Shown here piece by piece: positions 26,727 to 35,910 of a DNA stretch of 64,000 bases. A program made the translations under genes and the position numbers. The stretch covers positions 1 through 64,000 of the forward strand of contig JAXHLR010000010.1 of NCBI GenBank assembly GCA_034521975.1. Direction: 5' to 3'. The DNA is from Acidimicrobiales bacterium. Its GTDB lineage: Bacteria > Actinomycetota > Acidimicrobiia > Acidimicrobiales > SKKL01. The notes under the pieces are model-generated. The model made no database searches. It was not told the DNA's origin and saw nothing but the letters and a program-made list of their open reading frames with translations. Each line of letters begins with the position of its first letter. Within the stretch, counting starts at the first letter, position 1.

Positions 26727-27206
26727 GTGGACCTGATCCTGATCGCCGACGACCACTCCGACGCATCGCGACGGGCAGTCCGATGGGCGGCCGAGCACCT
26801 GCCGGTGTCCGATCGACGGGTGGTGCTGCTCAACGTGGCCGTGCCGCCCTCGGCTCCGCTGGCCAGCGGCGGTCTGGTCGCGCCCGACGTGCTGGTCGTC
26901 AACCCGGTCGACGATCCCGAGGCCACCGCCGCCGTGCGGGACGAAGCCATGGCAGCGCTGGCCGACACCAGAGAGCGCGCCGGCCTGCCGGAGCACACCG
27001 AGCTGAAGGTGGTGTGGGGCGATCCCGCGACCGAGATCGTGGTGGTCGGCGAGGAGCTCGAAGCAGATCTGGTCGTCATCGGCAGCCGTGGTCGGGGGTT
27101 CCTGGGCCGGATGCTGCTCGGCTCGGTGAGCGGGCACGTCGTCCACCACGCGCACCGGCCGGTTCTCGTCGTTCCTCCGGCCGAGGAGGACCAGGCCTCG
27201 GCCTGA
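26727..27206 (+). CDS. Universal stress protein
   Basis: 159 residues from GTG 26727, preceded by GCGAGGTGA. UspA fold: LILIADDHSDASRRAVRWAA at the N-terminus and the ATP-binding motif GSRGRGFLGRMLLGS with SGHVVHHAHRPVLVV at the C-terminus. The retained G-x2-G-x9-G-S pattern predicts nucleotide binding. Role in stress or dormancy is only known for the family. It stands alone between tRNA-Ala and a convergent short gene. Confidence 0.9.
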   Translation: MDLILIADDHSDASRRAVRWAAEHLPVSDRRVVLLNVAVPPSAPLASGGLVAPDVLVVNPVDDPEATAAVRDEAMAALADTRERAGLPEHTELKVVWGDPATEIVVVGEELEADLVVIGSRGRGFLGRMLLGSVSGHVVHHAHRPVLVVPPAEEDQASA

Positions 27207-27216
27207 CCCGCGTGGG

Positions 27217-27507
27217 TCAGGCGCCGATCTCCCCACCCGGCGACGAGGACGCGGTCGTCTCGGCGAGGTCGATCTCGTGGCCCTGTTCGGCCAGTTCGAT
27301 GGCGTGGGTGAGCGCATCGCGGGCCCGCTGTCCGATCGGCCCGGCGCGCCACCCGGCGCCGCGTTCGACTCGTGCCCTGGCGATCCGCAGTGCGGTGGTG
27401 TTGCGGTCGGCCTTGCGCAGCAGCTCGACGCCGACCTGTTCACGTTCGTATCCGGGCGCCATCGCGGATCGCACGGCGGCGACGGTGAGCTCTTCGATCG
27501 ATGGCAT
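27217..27507 (-). CDS. Conserved-looking small protein of unknown function
   Basis: 96 residues from ATG 27507, with a GGGGAAGGGG ribosome-binding stretch; an upstream in-frame extension to 27630 would run into the promoter of the divergent peptidase gene and is rejected. Predicted all-helical, rich in Ala, Arg and Glu, no Cys, no membrane segment. I do not recognise a family. It is convergent with the universal stress protein gene, whose stop is 10 bp away. Confidence 0.6.
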   Translation of the reverse strand: MPSIEELTVAAVRSAMAPGYEREQVGVELLRKADRNTTALRIARARVERGAGWRAGPIGQRARDALTHAIELAEQGHEIDLAETTASSSPGGEIGA

Positions 27508-27628
27508 GCTGCCCCTTCCCCTGCCCGGGTCAAGGCCGCCCTCCCCTGGGTTCGACCAGCGTACCGTGGGAATAGCGTGCTGAACAGGGGAAAGTGCCCC
27601 CCGGTCGGTCCCAGATAGCGTTCGGGCC

Positions 27629-29770
27629 ATGTCGACCGACGACCCCGCCGACGCCCCCGGGCGCTCGTTCCCTCGCCGTCAGGCCCGCACCCGACGCTTC
27701 ACCCTCGGCGCACCCCGCTCGTTCTCGGTGTCGGCGGATGGGTCGCGGGTCTGGTTTCTGCGGTCTGCTGGTTCCGACGACCCGGTTCACTCGCTGTGGG
27801 TGTTCGACGTCGCCCGAGGGGTCGAGCAGCTGGTGCTCGACCCTCGTTCGTTCGACACCGACGGCGAGGTGGTGCCCGACGCCGAGCGCGCCCGCCGGGA
27901 GCGGGCACGGGAGTCCGGTGCCGGCATCGTCACCTACGCCACCGACCGGATGGGACAACGAGCGGTCACCGTCATTGGAGGCCTGGTGGTGCTCGCCGGT
28001 GCCGACGGGTCCGAGGCGATCGTGCTCGACGCGGCGCCGGGCGCCTTCGATCCGCGACTCGACCCGTCGGGCGAGCGCGTCGCCTATGTGGTCGACGGTG
28101 CGCTGCGGGTGGTCTCGCCCACCGAACCCGATCGGGTGCTCGTGGCCGAGGAGGGGGTCGTGTGGGGCGCCGCCGAGTTCATCGCCGCCGAGGAGCTCTC
28201 CCGCACCAGGGGATTCTGGTGGTCGCCCGACGGTCGTACGATCCTGGCCGAGCGGGTCGACGAGTCGCCGGTGGCCGCGTGGCACATCGCATCGCCGGTC
28301 GAGCCGTGGTCGTCGCCCCGGACGGTCCGCTACCCCGCGGCCGGCACCGCCAACGCGGCATGCTCGTTGGCGTTGCTGGGGCTCGACGGCAGCCGGGTCG
28401 ACCTCGGGTGGGATGCCGCGGCGTTCCCCTATCTGGCCACCGTCACCTGGACCGACGGCGATCCGCTCACCATCTCGGTGCTCAGCCGCGACCAGCGCAC
28501 CATGTCGATCCTGACCGTCGCCCCCGGCACCGGTGACTGCACCGAGATCCGGCGCCACGAAGACCCTTGCTGGGTCGAGCCGGTCGCCGGCGTCCCGACG
28601 TGGGCCGACGGCCGCCTCGTCACCGTCGCCGACACCGAGACCGCCAGGCAGGTGATGCTCGAGGGCGTCGCCTTGTCACCGCCGAACCTGCAGGTCCGCT
28701 CGGTCGTCAACACCGACGCCGACGGGGTGCTGGTGACCGCCTCGGCGGGCGATCCCACCGAGACCCAGGTGGTGCGGGTGGGCTGGGACGCCACGACATC
28801 GCCGGTCGCCACCGGCTCCGGAGTCCACGGCGCGGTCGCCGGCGGTGACACGTTGGTGATCACCCATGCCGGCATGGACCACGACGGGACGGTGGCAACG
28901 GTGGTCCACGGGGACGGGTCACCCGAGGACTCGCCGGCGCTGTTGTCCTTCGCCGAGGCCCCGGGACTCGATCTCAACGTCCGCTTCCTCGAGCTCGGCG
29001 AACGGCAGCTGCGAGCCGCGCTGGTCATGCCATCGGACCCCGACGGCGATGACGGCCGTGCCGTGCTCCCGGTGCTGCTCGATCCCTACGGCGGACCCCA
29101 CGCCCAGCGGGTGGTTCGGGCGCGGGGCGCCTTCGCGACCTCGCAGTGGTTGGCCGACCAGGGCTTCGCGGTGCTGGTGGTCGATGGGCGGGGATCACCC
29201 GGGCGCGATCCGGGATGGGAGCGGGCGGTTCAGGGCGATCTGGCGGGTCCGGTGCTCGAGGACCAGGTCGACGCGCTCCATGCCGCCGCGACCGTCGAAC
29301 CGCGCTTGGACCTGGGTCGGGTCGGCATCCGCGGCTGGTCGTTCGGAGGGTACCTGGCGGCACTGGCCGTGCTGGCTCGTCCCGACGTGTTCCACGCGGC
29401 GGTCGCGGGTGCGCCGGTCACCGACTGGCGGCTCTACGACACCGCCTACACCGAGCGCTACCTCGGCCATCCCGCCGAGGCTCCCGAGCACTACGCGCGT
29501 ACCGACTTGACCCCGCTGGCGAGCGGGCTGGAGCGGCCCCTGATGCTGATCCACGGACTGGCCGACGACAACGTGGTCGTGGCCCACACCTTGCAGCTGT
29601 CGCGGGCATTGCTCGAAGCCGGCCGTCCCCACACCGTGCTGCCGCTGTCGGGCGTGACCCACATGACGCCTCAGGAGGCGGTGGCCGAGAACCTCTTGCT
29701 CCTGCAGGTGGCGTTCCTGCGCGACGCCCTGGGTCAGGGAAGCGGGGCCGGCGCCGGTGGGCCGATGTAG
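27629..29770 (+). CDS. S9 family (prolyl oligopeptidase/dipeptidyl peptidase IV-like) serine peptidase
   Basis: 713 residues from ATG 27629. An N-terminal beta-propeller (about 20-450) precedes the hydrolase domain, whose triad is visible: Ser571 in RGWSFGGY, an Asp in GLADDN (646 or 647) and His678 in GVTHMT. No signal peptide, so probably cytoplasmic, cleaving proline-containing peptides. TAGCGT at 27616-27621 is 7 nt before the ATG. The 3' end overlaps the convergent citrate synthase gene by 37 bp. Confidence 0.92.
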   Translation: MSTDDPADAPGRSFPRRQARTRRFTLGAPRSFSVSADGSRVWFLRSAGSDDPVHSLWVFDVARGVEQLVLDPRSFDTDGEVVPDAERARRERARESGAGIVTYATDRMGQRAVTVIGGLVVLAGADGSEAIVLDAAPGAFDPRLDPSGERVAYVVDGALRVVSPTEPDRVLVAEEGVVWGAAEFIAAEELSRTRGFWWSPDGRTILAERVDESPVAAWHIASPVEPWSSPRTVRYPAAGTANAACSLALLGLDGSRVDLGWDAAAFPYLATVTWTDGDPLTISVLSRDQRTMSILTVAPGTGDCTEIRRHEDPCWVEPVAGVPTWADGRLVTVADTETARQVMLEGVALSPPNLQVRSVVNTDADGVLVTASAGDPTETQVVRVGWDATTSPVATGSGVHGAVAGGDTLVITHAGMDHDGTVATVVHGDGSPEDSPALLSFAEAPGLDLNVRFLELGERQLRAALVMPSDPDGDDGRAVLPVLLDPYGGPHAQRVVRARGAFATSQWLADQGFAVLVVDGRGSPGRDPGWERAVQGDLAGPVLEDQVDALHAAATVEPRLDLGRVGIRGWSFGGYLAALAVLARPDVFHAAVAGAPVTDWRLYDTAYTERYLGHPAEAPEHYARTDLTPLASGLERPLMLIHGLADDNVVVAHTLQLSRALLEAGRPHTVLPLSGVTHMTPQEAVAENLLLLQVAFLRDALGQGSGAGAGGPM

Positions 29771-30927
29771 CGGGCGCTCGGACGGATGATCTTGTTGTCG
29801 TCCACCTGTTCGAGCACGTGGGCGACCCAGCCGATGGCCCGGCTGGTGGCGAAGGTCGGGGTGAAGAGGGAGCGGGGAACCCCGGCGAGCTCCATGGCGA
29901 CGCCGGCCCAGTACTCGACGTTGGTGTAGAGGTTGCGGCCGGGCTTGAACTCGTTCAGCAGCTCGATGACCCGGGCCTCGACCTGCTCGGCGAGCTCGAC
30001 CAGCTCACCCCCCATCTGTCGAGCGGCCCGGTGGAGGGGTTCGGAGCGGGGATCGAGCGTCTCGTACACCGCGTGGCCGAACCCCATGATCCGTTCTCCG
30101 GACTCGATCCGCGGGCGGACCCACTCGTCGATGCGGTCGGGGCTACCGATGGCGTCGAGGGTGTCGAGGGCACGTGAGGGGGCACCGCCGTGGAGCGGGC
30201 CCGACAGCGCCCCGATGGCGCCGGTGATGGCCGCACCCAGGTCGGCTCCGGTGGAGGCGATGACCCGCGCCGTGAACGTCGACGCGTTGAACCCGTGGTC
30301 GATGGTGGCGATGAGGTACTGCTCGATGGCCCGGGCATGGGTCGACGGGGGTGTGGTGCCGGTGATCATCCGCAGGTAGTCGGCGGGCCAGTCGAGATCG
30401 GGGCACGGGTCGAGCGGCTCGAGCCCGTTCGCCACGCGGTGGAGGGCCGCCGCCATCGCCGGCATGGCGGCGACCAACCGCATGCCCTGTGCCCGGATGG
30501 TGTCGCGGTCGAGGTCGAGGACCGGTGCGAAACCCTCGGACGCCGCCAGCAGCGACACCGCGGTGCGCAGAGCATCGAGTGGGCCTGCTCCGCCGGATCC
30601 CGCCAGGGCGGGCAGCAGGTCGCGCACCGGGGCGGGCAGTGGCGTGGCGCGAGCCTCGGCGACGGTCGCCCGGAACGCCTCTCGTTCGACATCGTCGGGG
30701 AGCCGGCCCTCGAGGATGAGGTGCCAGACCTCGTCGAGGGTGCGGCGCTCGACCAGGTCGGTGGCCGAGTACTGGCGGTAGTGGTAGAAGCCGGCCCGGC
30801 CCTGGACCTCGCCGATGCTGGTCTCGGCGGCGATGACCCCCTTGAGGCCCCGGGGCACCTCGATCAGGGGTGGTTCGGTGACCGGGTCGCTAGTGGTGGG
30901 GTCGCTGGTCAGGGAGTTGCTGGTCAT
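29734..30927 (-). CDS. Citrate synthase family protein (CitA type)
   Basis: 397 residues from ATG 30927; an upstream TTG at 30963 would place translation inside the likely -35 region. Catalytic His residues are visible in DHGFNASTF and GFGHAVYE. The position of the catalytic Asp (NVDF in most citrate synthases) reads NVEY here, as I recall for some actinobacterial CitA proteins. C-terminal GWVAHVLEQ matches the family. It condenses oxaloacetate with an acyl-CoA; citrate versus 2-methylcitrate cannot be told. Divergent from a second citrate synthase with a DNA-binding domain; they share a 65-bp control region. Confidence 0.9.
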   Translation of the reverse strand: MTSNSLTSDPTTSDPVTEPPLIEVPRGLKGVIAAETSIGEVQGRAGFYHYRQYSATDLVERRTLDEVWHLILEGRLPDDVEREAFRATVAEARATPLPAPVRDLLPALAGSGGAGPLDALRTAVSLLAASEGFAPVLDLDRDTIRAQGMRLVAAMPAMAAALHRVANGLEPLDPCPDLDWPADYLRMITGTTPPSTHARAIEQYLIATIDHGFNASTFTARVIASTGADLGAAITGAIGALSGPLHGGAPSRALDTLDAIGSPDRIDEWVRPRIESGERIMGFGHAVYETLDPRSEPLHRAARQMGGELVELAEQVEARVIELLNEFKPGRNLYTNVEYWAGVAMELAGVPRSLFTPTFATSRAIGWVAHVLEQVDDNKIIRPSARYIGPPAPAPLP

Positions 30928-30964
30928 GGGATCAGCGTGCCGCCCCTGCTCTGTACTTGTCAAC

Positions 30965-30994
30965 GTTGATCACATCAACCATGATTGGATCAAT
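30965..30994. promoter_or_regulatory. Operator-like inverted repeats between divergent citrate synthases
   Basis: GTTGAT-CAC-ATCAAC at 30965-30979 is a perfect inverted repeat, and ATTG-GAT-CAAT at 30984-30994 is a second with the same three-base spacing. On the minus strand TTGACA at 30963-30958 resembles a -35 element for the citA-type gene. The second repeat overlaps the start codon of the plus-strand gene. The HTH-citrate synthase encoded here is the obvious candidate binder. Confidence 0.55.
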
Positions 30995-32255
30995 GACCAA
31001 GGACGACTTCATCCTCACGTCGCAGGAGGCAGCGGCCCGGCTCGGCATCAAGGTCGAGACCCTCTATGCCTATGTGAGCCGCGGGATGCTCGAGCGGCGG
31101 GTGGCCGCCGACGGTCGCACGAGCCTGTTCAGCCCCGCCGACCTCGATCACCTGGCCGGCCGACGGCGTCGGGGACCCAAGCCCGAGGGGTTGGAGGTGG
31201 TGATCGACACCGCCCTGACCTCGATCGACGGGCACCGCCTGCGCTACCGGGGCCTCGATGCGGTCGAGCTGGCGGGTCGTCGCTCCTTCGAGTGGGTCGC
31301 CGAGTGGTTGTGGACCTCCGCGACAGGGGAGCAGGTCGATCCGTGGACACCCAGTCGCAAGTCGGCCGATCTGATCGCCGCCGAGGTGGCCGGACTGCCT
31401 CCCAGCGCCACCGTGGGTGATCGGCTGCGCGTCGCGACCGCCGTCGCCGGCGCCACCCACTCGTTGCGCCACGATCTGCGACCCGAGGCGGTGGTGCGGG
31501 CGGCCCGCCGGCTGATCGCCACCATGGTCGACGCCCTCCCGGTCCACCAGCACCTGCTGCCCCCCGCACTCGAGGTCGAGGACGAACCAACGCGTGGCGA
31601 CGCCATCGCCGTCCGCCTGTGGCCCCGCCTCGGGTCCCAGCCGGCGACGCCGGAGCTGATCACCACCCTCAACGCCGCCCTCATCCTGCTGGCCGACCAC
31701 GAGCTGGCAGCCTCGACCCTGGCCGCCCGGGTCGCGGCCTCGACGCGTGCCGACCCCTATGGGGTGGTGGGGACCGGACTCGGGGTCCTGTCGGGCAGCC
31801 TGCACGGCACCGCCAGCATCCCGGTGCATCGCCTGCTCAACGAGGTCAGCGAGGCCGGGCTCGACCGCACCGGGGCGATCGTGTCCGAGCACCTGCGCCA
31901 CGCCAGCTCCGTCCCGGGGTTCGGGCACCCGCTCTATCCCGACGGCGACCCGCGGGCGGTGGCCCTGCTCGATCTGGTGCGGCGGTCGGGAGCGGCCGCC
32001 GATCGTGTGGCTACCGTCGACGCGGTGCACGACGTCATGGCCGAGGATGCCCCCGCCGATCCCAACGTCGACTTCGGGCTGGCCGCGCTGGCACACGTCG
32101 CCGGGTTCAGCGTTGGCACCGGAGAGGCCGTGTTCGCGGTGGCACGTGCCGCGGGCTGGATCGCCCACGCCATCGAGGAGTACGCCGAGTCCGGCAACCG
32201 GTTCCGTGCCCGGGCCCGCTACCTCGGTCCCCGGCCACAGGGCCCACCGGGATGA
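30993..32255 (+). CDS. Citrate synthase with N-terminal helix-turn-helix domain
   Basis: 420 residues from ATG 30993 (ATG 30981 and TTG 30957 are alternatives). Residues about 6-55 form a MerR/excisionase-like winged helix: LTSQEAAARLGIKVETLYAY, then ERRVAADGRTSLFSPADLDHL. The rest is a divergent citrate synthase with DHELAASTLAARV, GSLHGTAS, GFGHPLYPDGDPRA and NVDFGLAAL, so active-site positions remain. The fusion suggests an enzyme or former enzyme acting as a transcriptional regulator, probably of itself and the divergent citrate synthase. Overlaps the next gene by ATGA. Confidence 0.88.
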   Translation: MTKDDFILTSQEAAARLGIKVETLYAYVSRGMLERRVAADGRTSLFSPADLDHLAGRRRRGPKPEGLEVVIDTALTSIDGHRLRYRGLDAVELAGRRSFEWVAEWLWTSATGEQVDPWTPSRKSADLIAAEVAGLPPSATVGDRLRVATAVAGATHSLRHDLRPEAVVRAARRLIATMVDALPVHQHLLPPALEVEDEPTRGDAIAVRLWPRLGSQPATPELITTLNAALILLADHELAASTLAARVAASTRADPYGVVGTGLGVLSGSLHGTASIPVHRLLNEVSEAGLDRTGAIVSEHLRHASSVPGFGHPLYPDGDPRAVALLDLVRRSGAAADRVATVDAVHDVMAEDAPADPNVDFGLAALAHVAGFSVGTGEAVFAVARAAGWIAHAIEEYAESGNRFRARARYLGPRPQGPPG

Positions 32256-33448
32256 GTCTCCGCACGCTGAGCCTGGGCCAGGCTCGCCGGATCGCCCTGG
32301 CTGCCCAGGGGCTGGCCCGACCATCACGAGCAGCCACCCGCATCGACCTGCGACAGCTCAGGTCCACCTTCGGTCGGCTCGGCGTGGTCCAGATCGATTC
32401 GGTCAACGTGCTCACCCGCGCCCACCACCTCCCCTTCTTCTCCCGCCTGGGTGCGTACGACCGCGACCGTCTCGATCGATGGCTGTGGCAGGGCGACGAG
32501 ACCTGGGAGTACCACGCCCACGAGGCCGCCATCGTCCCCCTCGAGCTGCACCCGCTGATGCGCCACCGGATGGAGTGGTTCCGGGACCACTTCTCGCTCG
32601 ATGCCCAGGCGTTGCGCTTCACCCGGGCCGTACGGGACGAGGTCGCCGAACGAGGGCCACTGGCCGCCACCGAGCTGGCCGACGGGGGCAAGCGCACCGG
32701 GCCCTGGTGGGGTCTGTCCCGGGGCAAGCGGGCCGTCCGGTACCTCCACCGGGTCGGCGAGCTCGGCATCGCCCATCGCCGCACCAACTTCGAGACGGTC
32801 TACGACCTGCCGGATCGGATCCTTCCTGCCCCGATCCTCGCCGCCGAGTCGGTCGACGCCGACGAGGCACATCGCGCCCTGGTGCGCCTCGCTGCTCGTG
32901 CCCACGGCGTGGGGACGGCGGCCGATCTGGCCGACTACCACCGCCTACGGGTCGCTCCGGCCCGCCGGGCGCTCGACTCGTTGGTCGCCGCCGGCGAGCT
33001 CGAACGGGTGGCGGTGCAGGGATGGTCGGACCAGGCCTATCTCGACCCCGAGGCGCCGATGCCCCGCAGGGCAAGCGGGCAGGCCCTGCTCAGCCCCTTC
33101 GACCCGCTGGTCTGGTTTCGTCCGAGGGTCGAGCGGCTGTTCGGGTTTCACTACCGCATCGAGATCTACGTCCCCGAGCCCAAGCGGCGCTACGGCTACT
33201 ACGTGCTGCCGTTCCTGCTCGGCGACGAGCTCGTGGCGCGGGTCGACCTCAAAGCCGACCGCGCCGCCGGGGTGCTACGGGTCCAAGGTGCCTTCGCCGA
33301 GCCCGGCGGCGATCCGCGTCGCGTCGCGGGGCCGTTGGCCGACGAGTTGACGTCCATGGCCCGGTGGCTGGGACTCGACGCCACCGTGGTCGCCGACCGG
33401 GGGGACCTCGCCCACCCCCTTCGTTCGGCGTTGTCGGCAGGCGGCTGA
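32252..33448 (+). CDS. YcaQ-type winged-helix protein (DNA crosslink glycosylase family)
   Basis: 398 residues from ATG 32252, translationally coupled to the HTH-citrate synthase. LGVVQIDSVNVLTRAHHLPF near the N-terminus, DRWLWQGDETWEYHAHEAA, and FDPLVWFRPRVERLFGFHYR near the C-terminus are landmarks of the HTH_42/YcaQ family; the first contains the QxD motif thought catalytic in characterised crosslink glycosylases. In E. coli YcaQ unhooks interstrand DNA crosslinks. Link to the citrate synthase is unexplained. Confidence 0.85.
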   Translation: MSLRTLSLGQARRIALAAQGLARPSRAATRIDLRQLRSTFGRLGVVQIDSVNVLTRAHHLPFFSRLGAYDRDRLDRWLWQGDETWEYHAHEAAIVPLELHPLMRHRMEWFRDHFSLDAQALRFTRAVRDEVAERGPLAATELADGGKRTGPWWGLSRGKRAVRYLHRVGELGIAHRRTNFETVYDLPDRILPAPILAAESVDADEAHRALVRLAARAHGVGTAADLADYHRLRVAPARRALDSLVAAGELERVAVQGWSDQAYLDPEAPMPRRASGQALLSPFDPLVWFRPRVERLFGFHYRIEIYVPEPKRRYGYYVLPFLLGDELVARVDLKADRAAGVLRVQGAFAEPGGDPRRVAGPLADELTSMARWLGLDATVVADRGDLAHPLRSALSAGG

Positions 33449-33498
33449 TCCGGGTCGGCGGCCTCCCTCGGATGGCGAGGTGGCTCTAGCCTGCGGGC

Positions 33499-34194
33499 AT
33501 GGACTTCTCGACCGTCGTACGGACCACTGGTGCAGTGCGGGAGTTCACCGACGAACTGATCCCCGACGAGGTGCTGCACACCATCCTCGACCACGCACGG
33601 TTCGCCCCCAGCGGTGGCAACCGCCAGGGCTGGCGGGTCATCGTGGTGCGCGATGCCGCCATCCGCCGTCGACTGCGCGAGCTGTACCAGCTGTCGTGGC
33701 GCGAGTACGTGGCTCACGTGGCCGAGGGCAAGGTCCCGTTCGCTCCCGGTCCCGACCGGCGCTGGCAGGGCCCCGCGGTGGACCTGGAGGCGGCTCGCGC
33801 CGCCGAGGCCCCCAACCCGTTCGCCGATCAGCTCGACACCGTCCCGGTCCTCATGGTGGTGCTGGTCGACCTCACCCAGCTTGCGGTGCTCGACAACGGG
33901 CTCGACCGCCAGAGCATCGTCGGCGGCGGCTCGATCTACCCGTTCTGCCACAACATCATGTTGGCCGCCCGTGATCAGGGCTACGGCGGGGTCATGACCA
34001 CCGCCATCTGCCGCCAGGAGGACGCCGTGCGCGAGCTGCTCGGTGTCCCCGATCCGTGGGCGGTGGCCTCGTTGGTGGCGCTGGGCCGGCCGGTCAAGCA
34101 GGTCACCCGCCTCCGGCGGGCTCCGGTCGAGGAGTTCACCGTGGCCGACCGTTTCGACGGCCAAGCCTTCGACAGTCAAGCCTTCGAGGTCTAG
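33499..34194 (+). CDS. Nitroreductase family protein
   Basis: 231 residues from ATG 33499; TAGCCT at 33487-33492 ends 6 nt before it, implying a leaderless message. VVRTTGAVREFTDELIPDEV and ARFAPSGGNRQGWRVIVVRD are FMN-binding landmarks; GSIYPFCHNIMLAARDQGYG forms the dimer-interface helix, and LVALGRPVKQVTR ends the fold. Larger than the nitroreductase at 5.6-6.1 kb and not close to it. Substrate unknown. Its TAG stop shares a CTAG with the convergent prfC stop. Confidence 0.9.
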   Translation: MDFSTVVRTTGAVREFTDELIPDEVLHTILDHARFAPSGGNRQGWRVIVVRDAAIRRRLRELYQLSWREYVAHVAEGKVPFAPGPDRRWQGPAVDLEAARAAEAPNPFADQLDTVPVLMVVLVDLTQLAVLDNGLDRQSIVGGGSIYPFCHNIMLAARDQGYGGVMTTAICRQEDAVRELLGVPDPWAVASLVALGRPVKQVTRLRRAPVEEFTVADRFDGQAFDSQAFEV

Positions 34195-35783
34195 CCCGAG
34201 GTGCCCTCGGCCACCAGACGTTCGAGGGTGAGCTCGGGGTGGTCGGCTTCGACCCGGTCCAGCCAGTAGGTCGAGACGAACAAGGCATAGCGGGTGCCGT
34301 CAGCCTTGCGGAGCACGTCGACGTCGCGCATGGCCCGCAGCGCCGGTTCGGACTCGGCATCGGTACGGCGGGCGATCGTGTAGCGGGTGGGACTCAGCTC
34401 GACCCTGGCGCCGAACTCGTGCTCGAGGCGGTGCACCGCCACCTCGAACTGCATCGGACCCACCGCGGCCAGCACTGGCGCCTGGTCGCCGATCTCGGGA
34501 TCGCGCAGCACCTGCACCACGCCCTCCTCGTCGAGCTGGGTGATGCCGCTGCGGAACTGCTTGAACTTGCTGGTGTCGAGGGCGCGGATGATGGCGAAGT
34601 GGGTGGGAGCGAAGTTGGGGATCCCGGCGAAGGTGACCGGCTCGTCGACCCACAGGGTGTCGCCGATTCGCACGTCGCCCGCGTTCACCAGCCCCACCAC
34701 ATCGCCGGGCCAGGCATCCTCGACGGTCTCTCGACCCTGACCGAACACCTGTTGGGCGTACTTGGTCGAGAAGGGCTTGCCCGTGCGGTCGAGGGTGACG
34801 ACCATGCCCCGCTCGAAGTGACCGGAGCACACTCGGAAGAACGCCAGGCGGTCGCGGTGTGATGGGTCCATGTTGGCCTGCACCTTGAACACGAATCCCG
34901 AGAACGGCGCGTCGAGTGGACGGGGCTTGTCGTCGACATCGAGGCGCGGCGTCGGCGGCGGGGCCATGTCGATCACACCGTCGAGCAGCAGTCTCACCCC
35001 GAAATTGGTGAGCGCCGAGCCGAAGAACACCGGTGTCGAGTCTCCGGCGAGGAACGAGTCGGGGTCGTGGTCGGCCTCCACCGCGGCGAGCAGCTCTTCC
35101 TCGTGCTTGGCGGTGTCCCAGGCCTCGCCCTCCTCGACCGCTGCCCGGTCGGTGTCGACGATCTCCTCGCCGGCCTCGGTGGCGCCACCGGCGGTGCGGG
35201 TGAAGCGGATGAAGGTGTCGGTGCGGCGGTCGATCACGCCGCGGAAGTCGCCGGGGATGCCGACGGGCCAGGTGACCGGCGTGGGGCGGAGCCCGATCTG
35301 CTCCTCGATCTCGTCGAGCAGCTCGAGCGCATCGCGTCCGGGGCGGTCCCACTTGTTGATGAAGGTGAGCAGCGGCATGTTGCGGGCCCGGCAGACCTCG
35401 AACAACTTGAGGGTCTGGGGCTCGATCCCCTTGGCCGCGTCGAGGACCATCACCGCCGCGTCGGCCGCGGCGAGGACCCGGTAGGTGTCCTCGGAGAAGT
35501 CGCGGTGGCCGGGGGTGTCGAGCAGGTTGACCAGGTGGTCGCGGTAGGGGAACTGCAGGACCGTCGAGGTGATGGAGATGCCCCGCTTCTGCTCCAGCTC
35601 CATCCAGTCCGAGGTGGCCGACCGCCGACCCGCCTTGCCCTTCACCGAGCCGGCCTCGGTGGTGAGCGCGCCGCCATAGAGCAGGAACTTCTCGGTGAGG
35701 GTGGTCTTGCCCGCGTCGGGGTGGCTGATGATGGCAAAGGTGCGGCGGCGGGCCGCTTCGGTCACTGGGTCGAGCGCTGGCAC
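34191..35783 (-). CDS. prfC: Peptide chain release factor 3
   Basis: 530 residues from GTG 35783. The start is chosen because TAGCGT at 35796-35791 lies 7 nt upstream and the length then matches E. coli RF3 (529). G-domain motifs: ISHPDAGKTTLTEK, switch region KRGISITSTV, DTPGHRDFSEDT and NKWDRPGRD. C-terminal RF3-specific domains follow. RF3 is a GTPase that recycles RF1/RF2 from the ribosome. It is patchily distributed in actinobacteria. Stop codon overlaps that of the convergent nitroreductase in a CTAG. Confidence 0.94.
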   Translation of the reverse strand: MPALDPVTEAARRRTFAIISHPDAGKTTLTEKFLLYGGALTTEAGSVKGKAGRRSATSDWMELEQKRGISITSTVLQFPYRDHLVNLLDTPGHRDFSEDTYRVLAAADAAVMVLDAAKGIEPQTLKLFEVCRARNMPLLTFINKWDRPGRDALELLDEIEEQIGLRPTPVTWPVGIPGDFRGVIDRRTDTFIRFTRTAGGATEAGEEIVDTDRAAVEEGEAWDTAKHEEELLAAVEADHDPDSFLAGDSTPVFFGSALTNFGVRLLLDGVIDMAPPPTPRLDVDDKPRPLDAPFSGFVFKVQANMDPSHRDRLAFFRVCSGHFERGMVVTLDRTGKPFSTKYAQQVFGQGRETVEDAWPGDVVGLVNAGDVRIGDTLWVDEPVTFAGIPNFAPTHFAIIRALDTSKFKQFRSGITQLDEEGVVQVLRDPEIGDQAPVLAAVGPMQFEVAVHRLEHEFGARVELSPTRYTIARRTDAESEPALRAMRDVDVLRKADGTRYALFVSTYWLDRVEADHPELTLERLVAEGTSG

Positions 35784-35910
35784 CTGGTCAACGCTAGGGC
35801 CTGGCTCTCGGTACCAGGTAGTCGTCGGCATCGAGCGGCGGTTCAGAGGGTAGGTCGTGGTGGCATGGCCCACGACCTCGAGCAGGCGGCCTGATCAGCC
35901 CCTCGTCTGG

